Assembly (NCBI GenBank): GCA_965277595.1
Contig: CBDIDH010000002.1
Span: 4,402,001 to 4,466,000 of the forward strand
Direction of reading: 5' to 3'
Length of the DNA: 64,000 bases
Origin: CBDIDH01 sp965277595
Lineage (GTDB): Bacteria; Planctomycetota; Planctomycetia; Isosphaerales; Isosphaeraceae
A program made the translations under genes and the position numbers. Under the pieces are notes generated by a model. The model was not told where the DNA came from. It did no database searches and saw nothing but the letters and a program-made list of their open reading frames with translations. Positions 15,885 through 23,992 of the stretch are shown one piece after another. Each line of letters opens with the position of its first letter. Within the stretch, counting starts at the first letter, position 1.

Positions 15885-16844
15885 CTAAAACGGGTTGGAG
15901 CCGGTCGGGGCTTTTTTGGGAGGGGCGGGAGGGCGACTGGAGGGAGCCGGAGAAGCGGGAACTTTGATTGAGTCGGGCATCTCGCCCTGGGGGTAAATCA
16001 GGCGATAGAGGATGGTCAAGCGGCGGCGGGCTTCGTCGGGGGGGAAGGTGTCAAAACTGCCGCGAACCCAGTAGGGCAGGGCGTGGTTGAACTGAAGGAG
16101 CTTGTCCGGACTCACCTTCGCCGGAGGATGCTCCACGAAGTAGTAGTTGTCGACGAACCGGTGTTTCAAGGTGACCTGCTTCTTGGTCTCCTCGGCCTTC
16201 TTCAGGTAAGGAAACCGGTTCGAACCGAGCGCCCGGTGATAGAGCGTGTCCATCTCGGTCAGGGGGGGTCGTGCCACGTTAATCTTGAATTCGCGGGCGT
16301 ACTGATTCATTCGCTTGAGGCGATCAGCCTCGGGAAGGCGAGCCAGTTCGGCTTGCTGGGCCTCGGTCAGTTTGAACCAGGCTTCAATCCGCTGCGCCAG
16401 GTCGAACGGCGAGGCGTCGTTGAAGTCGGCATAGTGATAGAAGGACGACTCCGTCTTGTCGGCGGCCTTGCGATCGGCGAGGAATTTGGTCACGAGAGCC
16501 ATGCGTTTGGAAGGGGGCGTGGCAGCCAGTTCGGCGCGCTGGACCTCGGCCAAGGTTTGCAACCAGAGGTGATAGCGGCGGAGGACGGCAAAGTCGGTCC
16601 CGCGATCCTCTTCCGGCTCGGCCGCGATCTTGCGGTCGAGGGTGCGAACAGCCTCCTGCTCGGTGTGGTCGAGCAGGGAAAACTCGCGGAGTTGATTGGC
16701 CAGATGACTGCGCAGTTCCGGGGGCATGCCGCGGAGTCGCTCCCAGTTGCCGGCCACTTCGGGAACCGGGGCCAGGCCGACAAAGGTCAGGGTCGCGAAA
16801 AGACCGATGGCCGTGATCGCCAGGCGTCGGCTGAGAGTCAGCAT
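15885..16844 (-). CDS. Secreted Arg/Leu-rich repeat-helical protein (DUF3106-like)
   Basis: This 319-aa protein has an N-terminal leader (MLTLSRRLAITAIGLFATLTFVGLAPVPEVAG), then helical repeats with words such as NWERLRGMPPELRSHLANQLREF and WFKLTEAQQAELARLPEADRLKRM. Such WxxLxPxxRxxL units recall DUF3106 proteins encoded beside sigma/anti-sigma genes. The C-terminus is Pro/Ser-rich (ASPAPSSRPPAPPKK). An earlier TTG start (16883) adds 13 residues before the leader. It directly follows the anti-sigma-like gene and is probably co-transcribed, possibly as an envelope sensor. Function is not established. Confidence 0.7.
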   Translation of the reverse strand: MLTLSRRLAITAIGLFATLTFVGLAPVPEVAGNWERLRGMPPELRSHLANQLREFSLLDHTEQEAVRTLDRKIAAEPEEDRGTDFAVLRRYHLWLQTLAEVQRAELAATPPSKRMALVTKFLADRKAADKTESSFYHYADFNDASPFDLAQRIEAWFKLTEAQQAELARLPEADRLKRMNQYAREFKINVARPPLTEMDTLYHRALGSNRFPYLKKAEETKKQVTLKHRFVDNYYFVEHPPAKVSPDKLLQFNHALPYWVRGSFDTFPPDEARRRLTILYRLIYPQGEMPDSIKVPASPAPSSRPPAPPKKAPTGSNPF

Positions 16845-16901
16845 CGCGGTTGCGGGCCTCGTCGGTCGCTCAAAATCAGTCAATGCGTCGGTTTCCCGTC
16901 A

Positions 16902-17402
16902 TCAGTCGTGGCGTTCGTTGGCAAACTCAGGGGTGCTCGCCAGTTGCTTGAGAAAGTCAAAATCACCGACGTCGCGGTATTCATCCAGATGCTCGGCGAC
17001 GGAGAGGTCGCGGGCGAGCCGGGCCGTCGGGTTGGGCCAGAGGTATTGCGTCACGACGTATCCAAGACCAAAGGCCAGCGCCGCCGCGACGACCCAGGCC
17101 GAGGCGCCCAGGAATCGCGTCAGGTTCGTCATGAAGACGCTTTCGAGGCGTCCGCCAGCCTCTTCGATCTGGCGGACCTCGGTCAGGGTCTTCTCGGTGA
17201 AGTTCTCAGGCGCCTTGATTCGGGGAAGCTGTTCGAGAAGCTCCCAGGTCTGTTCAAGCGCATCGACCTCCTTGCGAGCGGTCGGGCTCAACGAGAGCTT
17301 GGTGGCGATCGCGCGCGACTCGACCTCGTTCAACTCGCCGTCAAGATAGGCGACGAGGTTAGCTCGCTCGACGGGGGAGAGTCGGAGTTGCTCCTGAGCC
17401 AT
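16902..17402 (-). CDS. Orphan anti-sigma-factor-like membrane protein
   Basis: This 166-aa protein has an N-terminal helical domain (LSPVERANLVAYLDGELNEVESRAIATKLSLSPTARKEVDALEQTWELLEQLP) that matches the fold of anti-sigma domains. One membrane span follows (ASAWVVAAALAFGLGYVVTQYLW), then a 45-residue outer part. The zinc-binding HxxxCxxC of classical ZAS proteins is absent. No ECF sigma factor gene is adjacent on either side, so its partner must be encoded elsewhere. It leads an operon with the DUF3106-like gene. Confidence 0.68.
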   Translation of the reverse strand: MAQEQLRLSPVERANLVAYLDGELNEVESRAIATKLSLSPTARKEVDALEQTWELLEQLPRIKAPENFTEKTLTEVRQIEEAGGRLESVFMTNLTRFLGASAWVVAAALAFGLGYVVTQYLWPNPTARLARDLSVAEHLDEYRDVGDFDFLKQLASTPEFANERHD

Positions 17403-17604
17403 GAACGCGCTCGCCTCACTCCCAGAGGGATACCGACCGACTAACGTCGGGCGTTTTCATAGATGAAACCCCGGACGGTTTCGCGCGGTTCCGCGTTTCT
17501 TCCAGGATCGCTCCGAGGGGGCGAATCATCAAGAGCGTGGCGAGGCTCGTGGAGGCGATTCACGAGCACAGGCCAGCCATCGAGTCGCGATCCGGTGGAA
17601 GGGA

Positions 17605-18123
17605 TTAGCGAACGCCGGGCATCGAGGGCATTCCACCGCCACCAAAACCGCCGCCGCCAGCGCCCCGTTTGGTGACCGCGAGGTTCCGGTTCGGTCCGCG
17701 ACCGGTTCGAAGCTCGGGAAAGTAACGCGCGGTCCGACCATAGAACATCGAAGGTCCACCGCCGCGCGTGAGTTCGCGACCGTGGGTGATGGCGCCCCCC
17801 TGTCGCGTCCGGCCGGACGAGCCTCGACGACCGCCGGAGTAGGGCGAGAGGGGGTCGTCGTCGGAATCGCCGTAGGGGGAGATCGGGTCGTAAAGCGAGG
17901 AACGATCGGTCATTGCGTCGCGTTGTCGCTGGGCAATGTTCTGGTTGATCGTATCCATCGGGGTCGGCTGCGCGGCGACGGCCGCGGCGTGGGGGAGATA
18001 ATAGCCGTAGTACAGCGAGAAGGGATCGCCACCGAGTGTTCCCACCTGAGCGAAGGCCCGGCCCGTCGGGGCGAGGGTCAAGAGCGCCAGAGCGGCGGCC
18101 AGACCAAGAAACGCGCGACGCAT
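17605..18123 (-). CDS. Secreted glycine/arginine-rich protein
   Basis: I do not recognise this 172-aa protein. It has a signal peptide (MRRAFLGLAAALALLTLAPTGRAFAQ), a short Tyr-rich segment (FSLYYGYYLPHAAAV), then low-complexity Ser/Asp/Gly/Arg sequence (DPISPYGDSDDDPLSPYSGGRRG) and a Gly-rich tail ending MPSMPGVR. GGAGGGCC upstream of ATG 18123 fixes the start. A candidate promoter lies about 130 bases upstream. It may be an envelope-surface structural protein; that is inference from composition. Confidence 0.65.
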   Translation of the reverse strand: MRRAFLGLAAALALLTLAPTGRAFAQVGTLGGDPFSLYYGYYLPHAAAVAAQPTPMDTINQNIAQRQRDAMTDRSSLYDPISPYGDSDDDPLSPYSGGRRGSSGRTRQGGAITHGRELTRGGGPSMFYGRTARYFPELRTGRGPNRNLAVTKRGAGGGGFGGGGMPSMPGVR

Positions 18124-18256
18124 GAAAGGCCCTCCGTGAAAGGCTCGGATCGACGGCGTCTTACACATCCGGCGGCGTCCACTGGGCAAGCCCAAGAGCC
18201 TGCACGACGCCCCGAAGATCAGGGAACTGTTGGATTCCAGACAGTCCCAATTTGTC

Positions 18257-18284
18257 AATATAACACGTTTCCGCGCCACGGCAA
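18257..18284 (-). promoter_or_regulatory. Candidate promoter for Gly/Arg-rich protein gene
   Basis: On the minus strand TTGCCG (18284-18279), a 16-base spacer and TATATT (18262-18257) form a plausible sigma-70-type core. It lies in the 309-base divergent gap 18124-18432, where nothing else was recognised. Confidence 0.35.
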
Positions 18285-18432
18285 GGAACCACGATTTCGC
18301 AATCGCGTCAGATTCGGCTCTAACGTGGCAACTTGATCGACTCTGGATCTGGAAACGGTTCCAGGAGAGAATGGAACGCCTTGCGAGGGATAGATTGCTC
18401 TATCGGTGTCTTGGAACCAGGACGGACGGGTC

Positions 18433-18759
18433 ATGGCAACGTTGGTGGCGGCGGCCGTTGCGACGTCGAACGGACCAGATCTGCGCTGGTATCTCGCCCT
18501 GGGCGGGCTCACGCTGGCGATGTCCATTGGCGCGGTCTGGATGCTCCGGGTCTGGAACGACGTCAAGGGAGAGGGGGATGCGGAATCTTCCAGGCCTGAA
18601 GACCTTCTCGGGCCACTTGCCCAGGCGTATGCGGCCGGGCAGATGAGCGAGGAGGAATATCAGCGGATCAAGCGTTCGATCGGCTTGACGGGATTGAACC
18701 CGGTTTCCGCATCGACTTCGAAGAAGCCGCCGGAGCCTTCGCCCGAATCGCCGGAATGA
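18433..18759 (+). CDS. Small membrane protein with SHOCT-like tail
   Basis: This 108-aa protein has a single membrane span (WYLALGGLTLAMSIGAVWMLRVW) after a short N-terminus. It then has a soluble segment with LGPLAQAYAAGQMSEEEYQRIKRSIGL, a SHOCT-like short helix pair, and a Pro/Ser-rich tail. ATG 18433 is preferred; a GTG 27 bases upstream is possible. Function unknown. It ends convergently with the gene at 18809, separated by three heptads. Confidence 0.6.
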   Translation: MATLVAAAVATSNGPDLRWYLALGGLTLAMSIGAVWMLRVWNDVKGEGDAESSRPEDLLGPLAQAYAAGQMSEEEYQRIKRSIGLTGLNPVSASTSKKPPEPSPESPE

Positions 18760-18778
18760 GACGACTCGGGGGTTGGAA

Positions 18779-18799
18779 GGGCAAAGGGCAAAGGGCAGC
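18779..18799 (+). repeat. Short heptad array, 3 copies of GGGCAAA
   Basis: Two perfect GGGCAAA units and one degenerate GGGCAGC follow each other at exactly 7-bp spacing. This is the same unit and orientation as the 12-copy array at 15.8 kb, again between convergent genes. Confidence 0.75.
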
Positions 18800-18808
18800 G
18801 GCGGGCGA

Positions 18809-19228
18809 TCAGGGGGCGGACTTGCGGCGCTCGGCCTGCCAGGGGAATTCCTGGGCCTGGCCGTCGGAACTGATCGTCACGGTGCCGTTGATGTGGTCCG
18901 CGTCGGCGACTTTGCCGACGTAATCGGCCTTGCGCTTGTCGCGGATGACCGTGAACTGAAGCGTTGCGTTTTCGAGGACCAGTTTGGAGACACGGACCGG
19001 CGCCTCGTCGTCAAAAATCTCGCGGGCCGCGAGCTTGTCGCCAACCCCCTCGACCTCAAGGACGTGGCGGTGCGTCTCGCCAATCCGGTCCTTCCAGGTC
19101 CACGTCCAGGTTCCCGCGAGCTTGGGCGGGGCAGGGGTCTGGGCCTTTGACGGGGCAAGAGCCGCAATGGCCGAGACCATGAGGAAAGCCAGGGCAAGTC
19201 GAACACCTCGGGCGGTCGGCGTGAGCAT
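18809..19228 (-). CDS. Secreted small beta-rich protein, unknown
   Basis: This 139-aa protein has a signal peptide (LALAFLMVSAIAALAPSKAQ) and a compact beta-strand-rich domain. It begins KLAGTWTWTWKDRIGETHRHVLEVEG, includes LQFTVIRDKRKADYVGKV and ends INGTVTISSDGQAQEFPWQAERRK. The pattern resembles lipocalin-like or 'GTW' beta-barrel domains common in planctomycete exported proteins. No catalytic motif is visible. Confidence 0.65.
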   Translation of the reverse strand: MLTPTARGVRLALAFLMVSAIAALAPSKAQTPAPPKLAGTWTWTWKDRIGETHRHVLEVEGVGDKLAAREIFDDEAPVRVSKLVLENATLQFTVIRDKRKADYVGKVADADHINGTVTISSDGQAQEFPWQAERRKSAP

Positions 19229-19389
19229 CGCGGTCCCCTTGTTTTTGTTGCTTCAAAGTAGACAGTCAGGAAACGGAAGCCGCCACCGACCCGGAGATTC
19301 GGGACCGTGGCGGGCCGTGAGATGCGAGAGGTCACCTGCAAGCGTTGCGCCGACTTTGGACGAGACGGTTGATTCTCCTCGGTTCCCGT

Positions 19390-20211
19390 TCAGAAGGTCC
19401 GACGCTGGCGGTCGCCCGATCGGGACGGGTTGATTCCCAGTGTCGACTCGCGAACGAAGGTCAGGAATTCGGCAACCTCGGCGACGTGGCCGAGATCGGT
19501 GTTGATCCGCTCCGCGGCGGCGCGGAGGGGTCGGCCTTCCTTGTAAAGGATGCGGAAGGTTTCGCGGAGCGCCGCGATGGCCTCGGGCGAGGCACCAGAT
19601 CGGCGAAGGCCGACGATGTTCAAGCCGGTCACGCAGTTATAGCCTTGTTGAAGGACGAACGGCGGGACATCCTTCGACGACGAGGCCAGACCGCTGAGCA
19701 TCGCAAGGCGGCCGATTCTCACGCGCTGTTGGACGGCGGAATGGCCGGAAAGGATACAGCCGTCTTCAAGCCGAACGTGGCCGGCGACAAGGGCACAGTT
19801 CACCAGAGTGCAGTTGTCGCCCACAATGCAGTCGTGGCCGACGTGGCTGCCGACCATGAACAGGTTGTTGTCGCCGATCAGGGTCTCGCCCCCCCCTTGA
19901 ACGGTGCCTCGGTTAATCGTGACGTGCTCGCGGAAGATATTGCCGTCGCCGATGCGGAGCAACGTCGGTTCGCCTCGGTAACCCTTATGCTGCGGCCCTT
20001 TACCGAGTACGGCGCCATGGCCGACGACGTTCTCCTTGCCCATGATCAACGGGCCGCTCAGGCAAGCGTGCCCCTCGATCACGCAACCCGACCCAACTTT
20101 GACAGGGCCTTCAATCACCGCGTAAGGCCCAACCTTCACGTCGGAGGCGATCTCCGCCTCTGGATCGATCACAGCCGATGGGTGGATCAACTCCATCAAG
20201 GTCAGCGCCAT
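19390..20211 (-). CDS. lpxA: Acyl-ACP-UDP-N-acetylglucosamine O-acyltransferase
   Basis: This 273-aa LpxA would catalyse the first acylation of lipid A synthesis. It begins IHPSAVIDPEAEIASDVKVGPYAVIEG, the start of a left-handed beta-helix of hexapeptide repeats. GSHVGHDCIVGDN carries the catalytic His, and NIVGLRRSGASPEAIAALRETFRILYKEG is the C-terminal helical domain. The start at 20211 is preceded by GGAGGAGAGG. It is encoded 118 bases after a Gfo/Idh oxidoreductase on the same strand. An lpxA gene supports an LPS-type outer membrane in this planctomycete. Confidence 0.9.
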   Translation of the reverse strand: MALTLMELIHPSAVIDPEAEIASDVKVGPYAVIEGPVKVGSGCVIEGHACLSGPLIMGKENVVGHGAVLGKGPQHKGYRGEPTLLRIGDGNIFREHVTINRGTVQGGGETLIGDNNLFMVGSHVGHDCIVGDNCTLVNCALVAGHVRLEDGCILSGHSAVQQRVRIGRLAMLSGLASSSKDVPPFVLQQGYNCVTGLNIVGLRRSGASPEAIAALRETFRILYKEGRPLRAAAERINTDLGHVAEVAEFLTFVRESTLGINPSRSGDRQRRTF

Positions 20212-20329
20212 CACCCTCTCCTCCTGTGCCGGCGGCCCGAGGCGGACATCCTGTCCCCTCTCTGATTTTCGGGCGACTGTCGACCCAACTTTGGGAAAAA
20301 TGGTCCTCTCGCGAGCTTCTTTGCCCAGG

Positions 20330-21376
20330 TCAAACAATGGCGACGACCCGACCCGTCGTCACACTCTCGATCTCCGCCCTGCAAATCATTAGCGCCTGCC
20401 GCGCCAGATCGGCCGAAAGTCGCGGCTGCGCCTCGCGACGATTCACCGACTCGACCGCGACGCCCAGCTCCGCGGCAAAGGCATCGACCGGATCGTCCGA
20501 TCCAAGTTCAGGACGCTCGACGCGGCCGTCGGGCAAGATCAGGGCCAGCGGCGCGACCTGTCCCTCGCCCGCCATGTTCGCCGAGGCATACGATAGCGTC
20601 GCCTTTTCCAGATACAGGTCAAATCCGTGCGCGAAGGGGCGTCCCGACTGGCTCAGGGCTCCCGAAACGGCCGAGACCGCCGGCGCCTCGGGTCCGTCGT
20701 AAAGATACTGCGTGGTCAGATGCCTGACCTCTCGTCCTTCAACAATCCCTCGTGAATGAACCGCCCGGGGAAGGCCGCAAACGAGGCCGATGAAATGCGT
20801 ATCATGAATGTGCAGATCAATCGCCGGTCCTCCGCTCCGATCGGCGTCGGCGATCCCGGCCGACCAGTCGGGCTTCGAGATCACCCGGTTCAGGTGCGCC
20901 GCCTTGAGTGGGCCGAAGCGTCCCGACGCCACGGCCTCGGCCGCGTACGCGAACTCGGGAAAGAAGGGAAGGACATGCGCGACCATCAAGAGCCGACCGC
21001 TCATTCTGGCGGCGTCGAGCATCGCGTCGGCCTCGGCCACCGAGAGCGCGATGGGCTTTTCAACAAGCACATCCTTGCCTGCTTCAAGCGCCCGGATTGC
21101 GAGACTTGCGTGCTGGTCATTGGGAACGCAAAGATCGATGAGGTCGACGGTTGGGTCGGCGATCATCGCTTCGAACTCGGCATGCCTGGCCAGTCCCGAG
21201 AGATCCATCTGGGTCCCGGTCGGTCCGAAGTTGCCGCGAATGCTCGTCCAGTCTCCCGCGAGCTTGGCGTGGTCTCTGCTACAAATGGCCGAGACCCTCG
21301 CCCCGGCGACCTTTCCAGCGGCGAGGTAGTGGATCATGCCCATGAAGCCGATACCAACGATGCCGATGCCTACCAT
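20330..21376 (-). CDS. Gfo/Idh/MocA-family oxidoreductase
   Basis: This 348-aa NAD(P)-dependent sugar oxidoreductase begins MVGIGIVGIGFMGMIHYLA, the Rossmann dinucleotide fold. LIDLCVPNDQHASLAIRALEAGKDVLVEKPIALS holds the family's EKP motif. AIDLHIHDTHFIGLVCG is the C-terminal catalytic His region. The start at 21376 has GAGGCG upstream. Its pairing with lpxA suggests a role in amino-sugar or lipid A precursor supply, as for GnnA in some bacteria, but no GnnB-type aminotransferase is adjacent. That role is therefore a hypothesis. Confidence 0.85.
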   Translation of the reverse strand: MVGIGIVGIGFMGMIHYLAAGKVAGARVSAICSRDHAKLAGDWTSIRGNFGPTGTQMDLSGLARHAEFEAMIADPTVDLIDLCVPNDQHASLAIRALEAGKDVLVEKPIALSVAEADAMLDAARMSGRLLMVAHVLPFFPEFAYAAEAVASGRFGPLKAAHLNRVISKPDWSAGIADADRSGGPAIDLHIHDTHFIGLVCGLPRAVHSRGIVEGREVRHLTTQYLYDGPEAPAVSAVSGALSQSGRPFAHGFDLYLEKATLSYASANMAGEGQVAPLALILPDGRVERPELGSDDPVDAFAAELGVAVESVNRREAQPRLSADLARQALMICRAEIESVTTGRVVAIV

Positions 21377-21665
21377 CCGGGTCGCCTCGGTGTTTCCAGA
21401 AAGGAGATGGGCGAATGCCACGGGGAGCATCGGGCCGCCCAGGTTGGCGCGTAGGATAGCCTCGACGTAACGGGAAGGCAAGGTGAGCCGCGCCACGGTG
21501 ATCGGGTGCGCCTCGATAACCAACGTGGCCCCAACTGGATACGGCCGGAGGCGTACCGAGGGTCTGACTTGCTTTCCGTTCTCTCCCTATCTTTGGAACT
21601 CGGCCCGCCTTGCGGCCCTTGAGGTTTTGTCCTAACGTGGAGGGGACCCGTCCCGCCTGGCGCCA

Positions 21666-22595
21666 GTGGAGGGCCGAGCTTTGGAACCGACCGCCCGACG
21701 TCCGAGCCGGTGGAAGAAGGCCGCGAAGTGGGGAAGCTGGATCACGCCGATGGTCCTGGCCGTCGGCTATCTCGCGGTTTCGATCCTCAGCGCGGAGATC
21801 TTGACAAGGCCGCACAATCACCCCGCCAATCTTGACCCGCTTCTGGTCAGCCCGCAAGCGACCGCCTGGTCGGTAAGAACCGACGATGGCCTGACCCTGC
21901 GCGGCTGGTATCACCCGACGAAAGGGCGCCGTCATCTGGTTATCCTGGTTCATGGGATGTGGAGCTCCTGGGACGAGATGGCCGGCCTCGGCCACGACCT
22001 GCACGGCCGAGGCTATGACGTCTTGCTCTTTGATCTCCGCGGCCACGGCCAGAGCGACCCGTCACGGCTGTTCATGGGGCGTCGCGAGCGCGGAGACCTG
22101 CGCGCCGTGCTCAAATGGGCGAAACGCGAGGGGTTCACGCCCGATCGAATCGGCTGGGTCGGCTTCTCGCTCGGAGCGTCAACCCTCTTGATGGAAGCGG
22201 CGCAGAACCCCAATATCCGGGTCGCCGTGATCGATAGCCCCTTCGGAAACCTTCCCGAACTCCTCGACGATCAACTCGCCAAATATAGCAACTTGCCCCG
22301 GTTCTTCAATCCTGGGATTCTGACGGCGGCGCACCTGGCGTATGGGGTCAGGACCGACGACCTGATCCCGATCCAATCGGCGCGGGCGTGGGGTCATCGA
22401 CCGCTCTTGCTGATTCATGGCGAGGCCGATACGACCGTCCCGGCTCGACAGGCGCGCTTGCTCGCGAGGGCGGCGGGTTCATCGTGTCAGACGGTGATGG
22501 TCCCCGGGGTCGAGCATGCCGAAGCGTATCGGATGAACCCCGAGCCTTACGTCAGCCGGGTCGATTCGTTCCTTCAGAAGAACCTGACCCCCTGA
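21666..22595 (+). CDS. Membrane-anchored alpha/beta hydrolase
   Basis: This 309-aa serine hydrolase has an N-terminal membrane anchor (ITPMVLAVGYLAVSILSAEI) and an alpha/beta-hydrolase domain. The oxyanion segment is LVILVHGMWSSWDEM, the nucleophile elbow GFSLG, the Asp lies in LLIHGEADTTVPARQ and the His in GVEHAEAY. Start GTG 21666 is used; TTG 21681 is an alternative better placed after GGAGGG. The 289-base gap upstream is shared with the divergent oxidoreductase gene and shows nothing definite. Substrate unknown. Confidence 0.8.
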   Translation: MEGRALEPTARRPSRWKKAAKWGSWITPMVLAVGYLAVSILSAEILTRPHNHPANLDPLLVSPQATAWSVRTDDGLTLRGWYHPTKGRRHLVILVHGMWSSWDEMAGLGHDLHGRGYDVLLFDLRGHGQSDPSRLFMGRRERGDLRAVLKWAKREGFTPDRIGWVGFSLGASTLLMEAAQNPNIRVAVIDSPFGNLPELLDDQLAKYSNLPRFFNPGILTAAHLAYGVRTDDLIPIQSARAWGHRPLLLIHGEADTTVPARQARLLARAAGSSCQTVMVPGVEHAEAYRMNPEPYVSRVDSFLQKNLTP

Positions 22596-22622
22596 ACCGA
22601 CCGACCGGAGCATACGCCCGAC

Positions 22623-23777
22623 GTGGCCCGTGATGTTGACCTTTTCTGGATGCGCAGGGCGCTCGCCGAGGCGGAACGAGGCCGGGGGGCCGTCGAGCCG
22701 AACCCGATGGTCGGAGCGGTCGTCGTGCGCGACGGCAAGGCGGTCGGGGTCGGGCATCACGCGTTTTTTGGTGGTCCGCATGCCGAGGTGAACGCACTCC
22801 GCGAGGCGGGCGAGGCGGCTCGGGGGGCGACCTTGTATGTCACGCTCGAACCCTGCTGTCATCAGGGCAAGACGCCGCCGTGTACCGATGGCGTTATTGC
22901 GGCCGGGATTGGCAGGGTGGTCGTCGCGATGGCCGATCCGTTTCCGAAGGTCGACGGGGGCGGCATCGCCTTGCTGAAAAAGGCGGGGATCGCGGTGGAT
23001 CTCGGGATCGACACCGCGAAGGCGCGACGCTTGAATGCCCCTTACTTGAAGCGGCTGGAGACGGCCTTGCCGTTCGTGACCGCCAAGTGGGCGATGACGC
23101 TTGACGGAAAGATCGCGACGGCAAGCGGCCAGAGTGCCTGGATCTCGGGGCCGAGGTCGCGAGCGCTGGTTCACGAACTTCGAGGCCGGGTCGACGCCAT
23201 TCTCGTCGGGATCGGCACGGCCCTGGCCGATGATCCGATGTTAACCGCGAGGCCGCCCGGCCCGAGAACCCCGGCCCGCGTCGTTCTCGATAGCGCGGGC
23301 CGATTGCCCCTGACCGGCAAGCTCGCCAGGTCGGCCCGAGAGGTTCCCGTCTGGCTTGCCGTGACCGAAAAGGCGCCGATTGACCGCGTCGAGAAGCTCG
23401 AAGAGCTTGGCTGCGAGATTCTCAAGGTGTCGGCGGATCAGCACGGAAACGTGTCGATTCTTCCCCTCTTGAAGGAACTGGGCCGACGCGGCCTGACGAA
23501 CCTGCTTGTCGAAGGGGGGAGCCAGGTTCTTGGCGCCTTTCTCGATGCTCGCCAGATCGACGCGGTGGACGTCTTCATCGCCCCGATCATCGCGGGGGGA
23601 CGTCACGCCTTCGCGCCGATCGCGGGCCTTGGGGTCGCGTCGATGAACGAAGCCTTCCGTCTCGTCGAGCCGGAGATTAGCATGATTGACGGCGACGCTC
23701 GGGTTCAGGGGCTAATGCCCTGGGCACTAGCGGCTTTAAGCCAAGACAGTCCACAAGGCGGTTTCCCGCCGATCTAA
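22623..23777 (+). CDS. ribD: Bifunctional riboflavin deaminase/reductase
   Basis: This 384-aa RibD carries out the second and third steps of riboflavin synthesis. The N-terminal deaminase has PHAEVNALREAGEA and EPCCHQGKTPPCTDGV, the zinc ligands. The reductase domain begins VTAKWAMTLDGKIATASGQS and includes ILVGIGTALADDPMLTARPP and NLLVEGGSQVLGAFL. GTG 22623 follows the hydrolase gene by 28 bases. The last ~15 residues (LSQDSPQGGFPPI) abut a degraded insertion element and may have been altered by it. No FMN riboswitch could be seen. Confidence 0.92.
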   Translation: MARDVDLFWMRRALAEAERGRGAVEPNPMVGAVVVRDGKAVGVGHHAFFGGPHAEVNALREAGEAARGATLYVTLEPCCHQGKTPPCTDGVIAAGIGRVVVAMADPFPKVDGGGIALLKKAGIAVDLGIDTAKARRLNAPYLKRLETALPFVTAKWAMTLDGKIATASGQSAWISGPRSRALVHELRGRVDAILVGIGTALADDPMLTARPPGPRTPARVVLDSAGRLPLTGKLARSAREVPVWLAVTEKAPIDRVEKLEELGCEILKVSADQHGNVSILPLLKELGRRGLTNLLVEGGSQVLGAFLDARQIDAVDVFIAPIIAGGRHAFAPIAGLGVASMNEAFRLVEPEISMIDGDARVQGLMPWALAALSQDSPQGGFPPI

Positions 23778-23778
23778 G

Positions 23779-23985
23779 ACTACAGTTGTCACTGATCTGG
23801 AGTCTCCGCCAGGAGTTCTCGCGCAGGACCGGCGCACGCAGGCCGACGAGGTACGCCCGGACCCGGTCGCGGGTCTCGCCGCGGGCGAACCGGGTCTCGA
23901 TCCGTTGAGCGACCGAGCCAAGCTGCCGCCCCCAGTCGCGGACCTCTTCGGGTCGACGACTTCGGTTGTTAGCGACAACTGTCGT
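23779..23985 (-). mobile_element. Internally deleted IS701-like element
   Basis: The ends ACTACAGTTGTCACTGA (23779-23795) and, on the minus strand, ACGACAGTTGTCGCTAA (23985-23969) form inverted repeats identical at 14 of 17 positions. Between them, minus-strand codons 23958-23797 read as the N-terminal helix of an IS701-type transposase (words DWGRQL, RIETRFAR, RVRAYLVGL, ENSWRRLQ), about 54 codons. The reading then runs straight into the other end. The catalytic core is missing, so this is a short non-autonomous remnant. No clear target duplication was found. Confidence 0.6.
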
Positions 23986-23992
23986 ACCAGGT

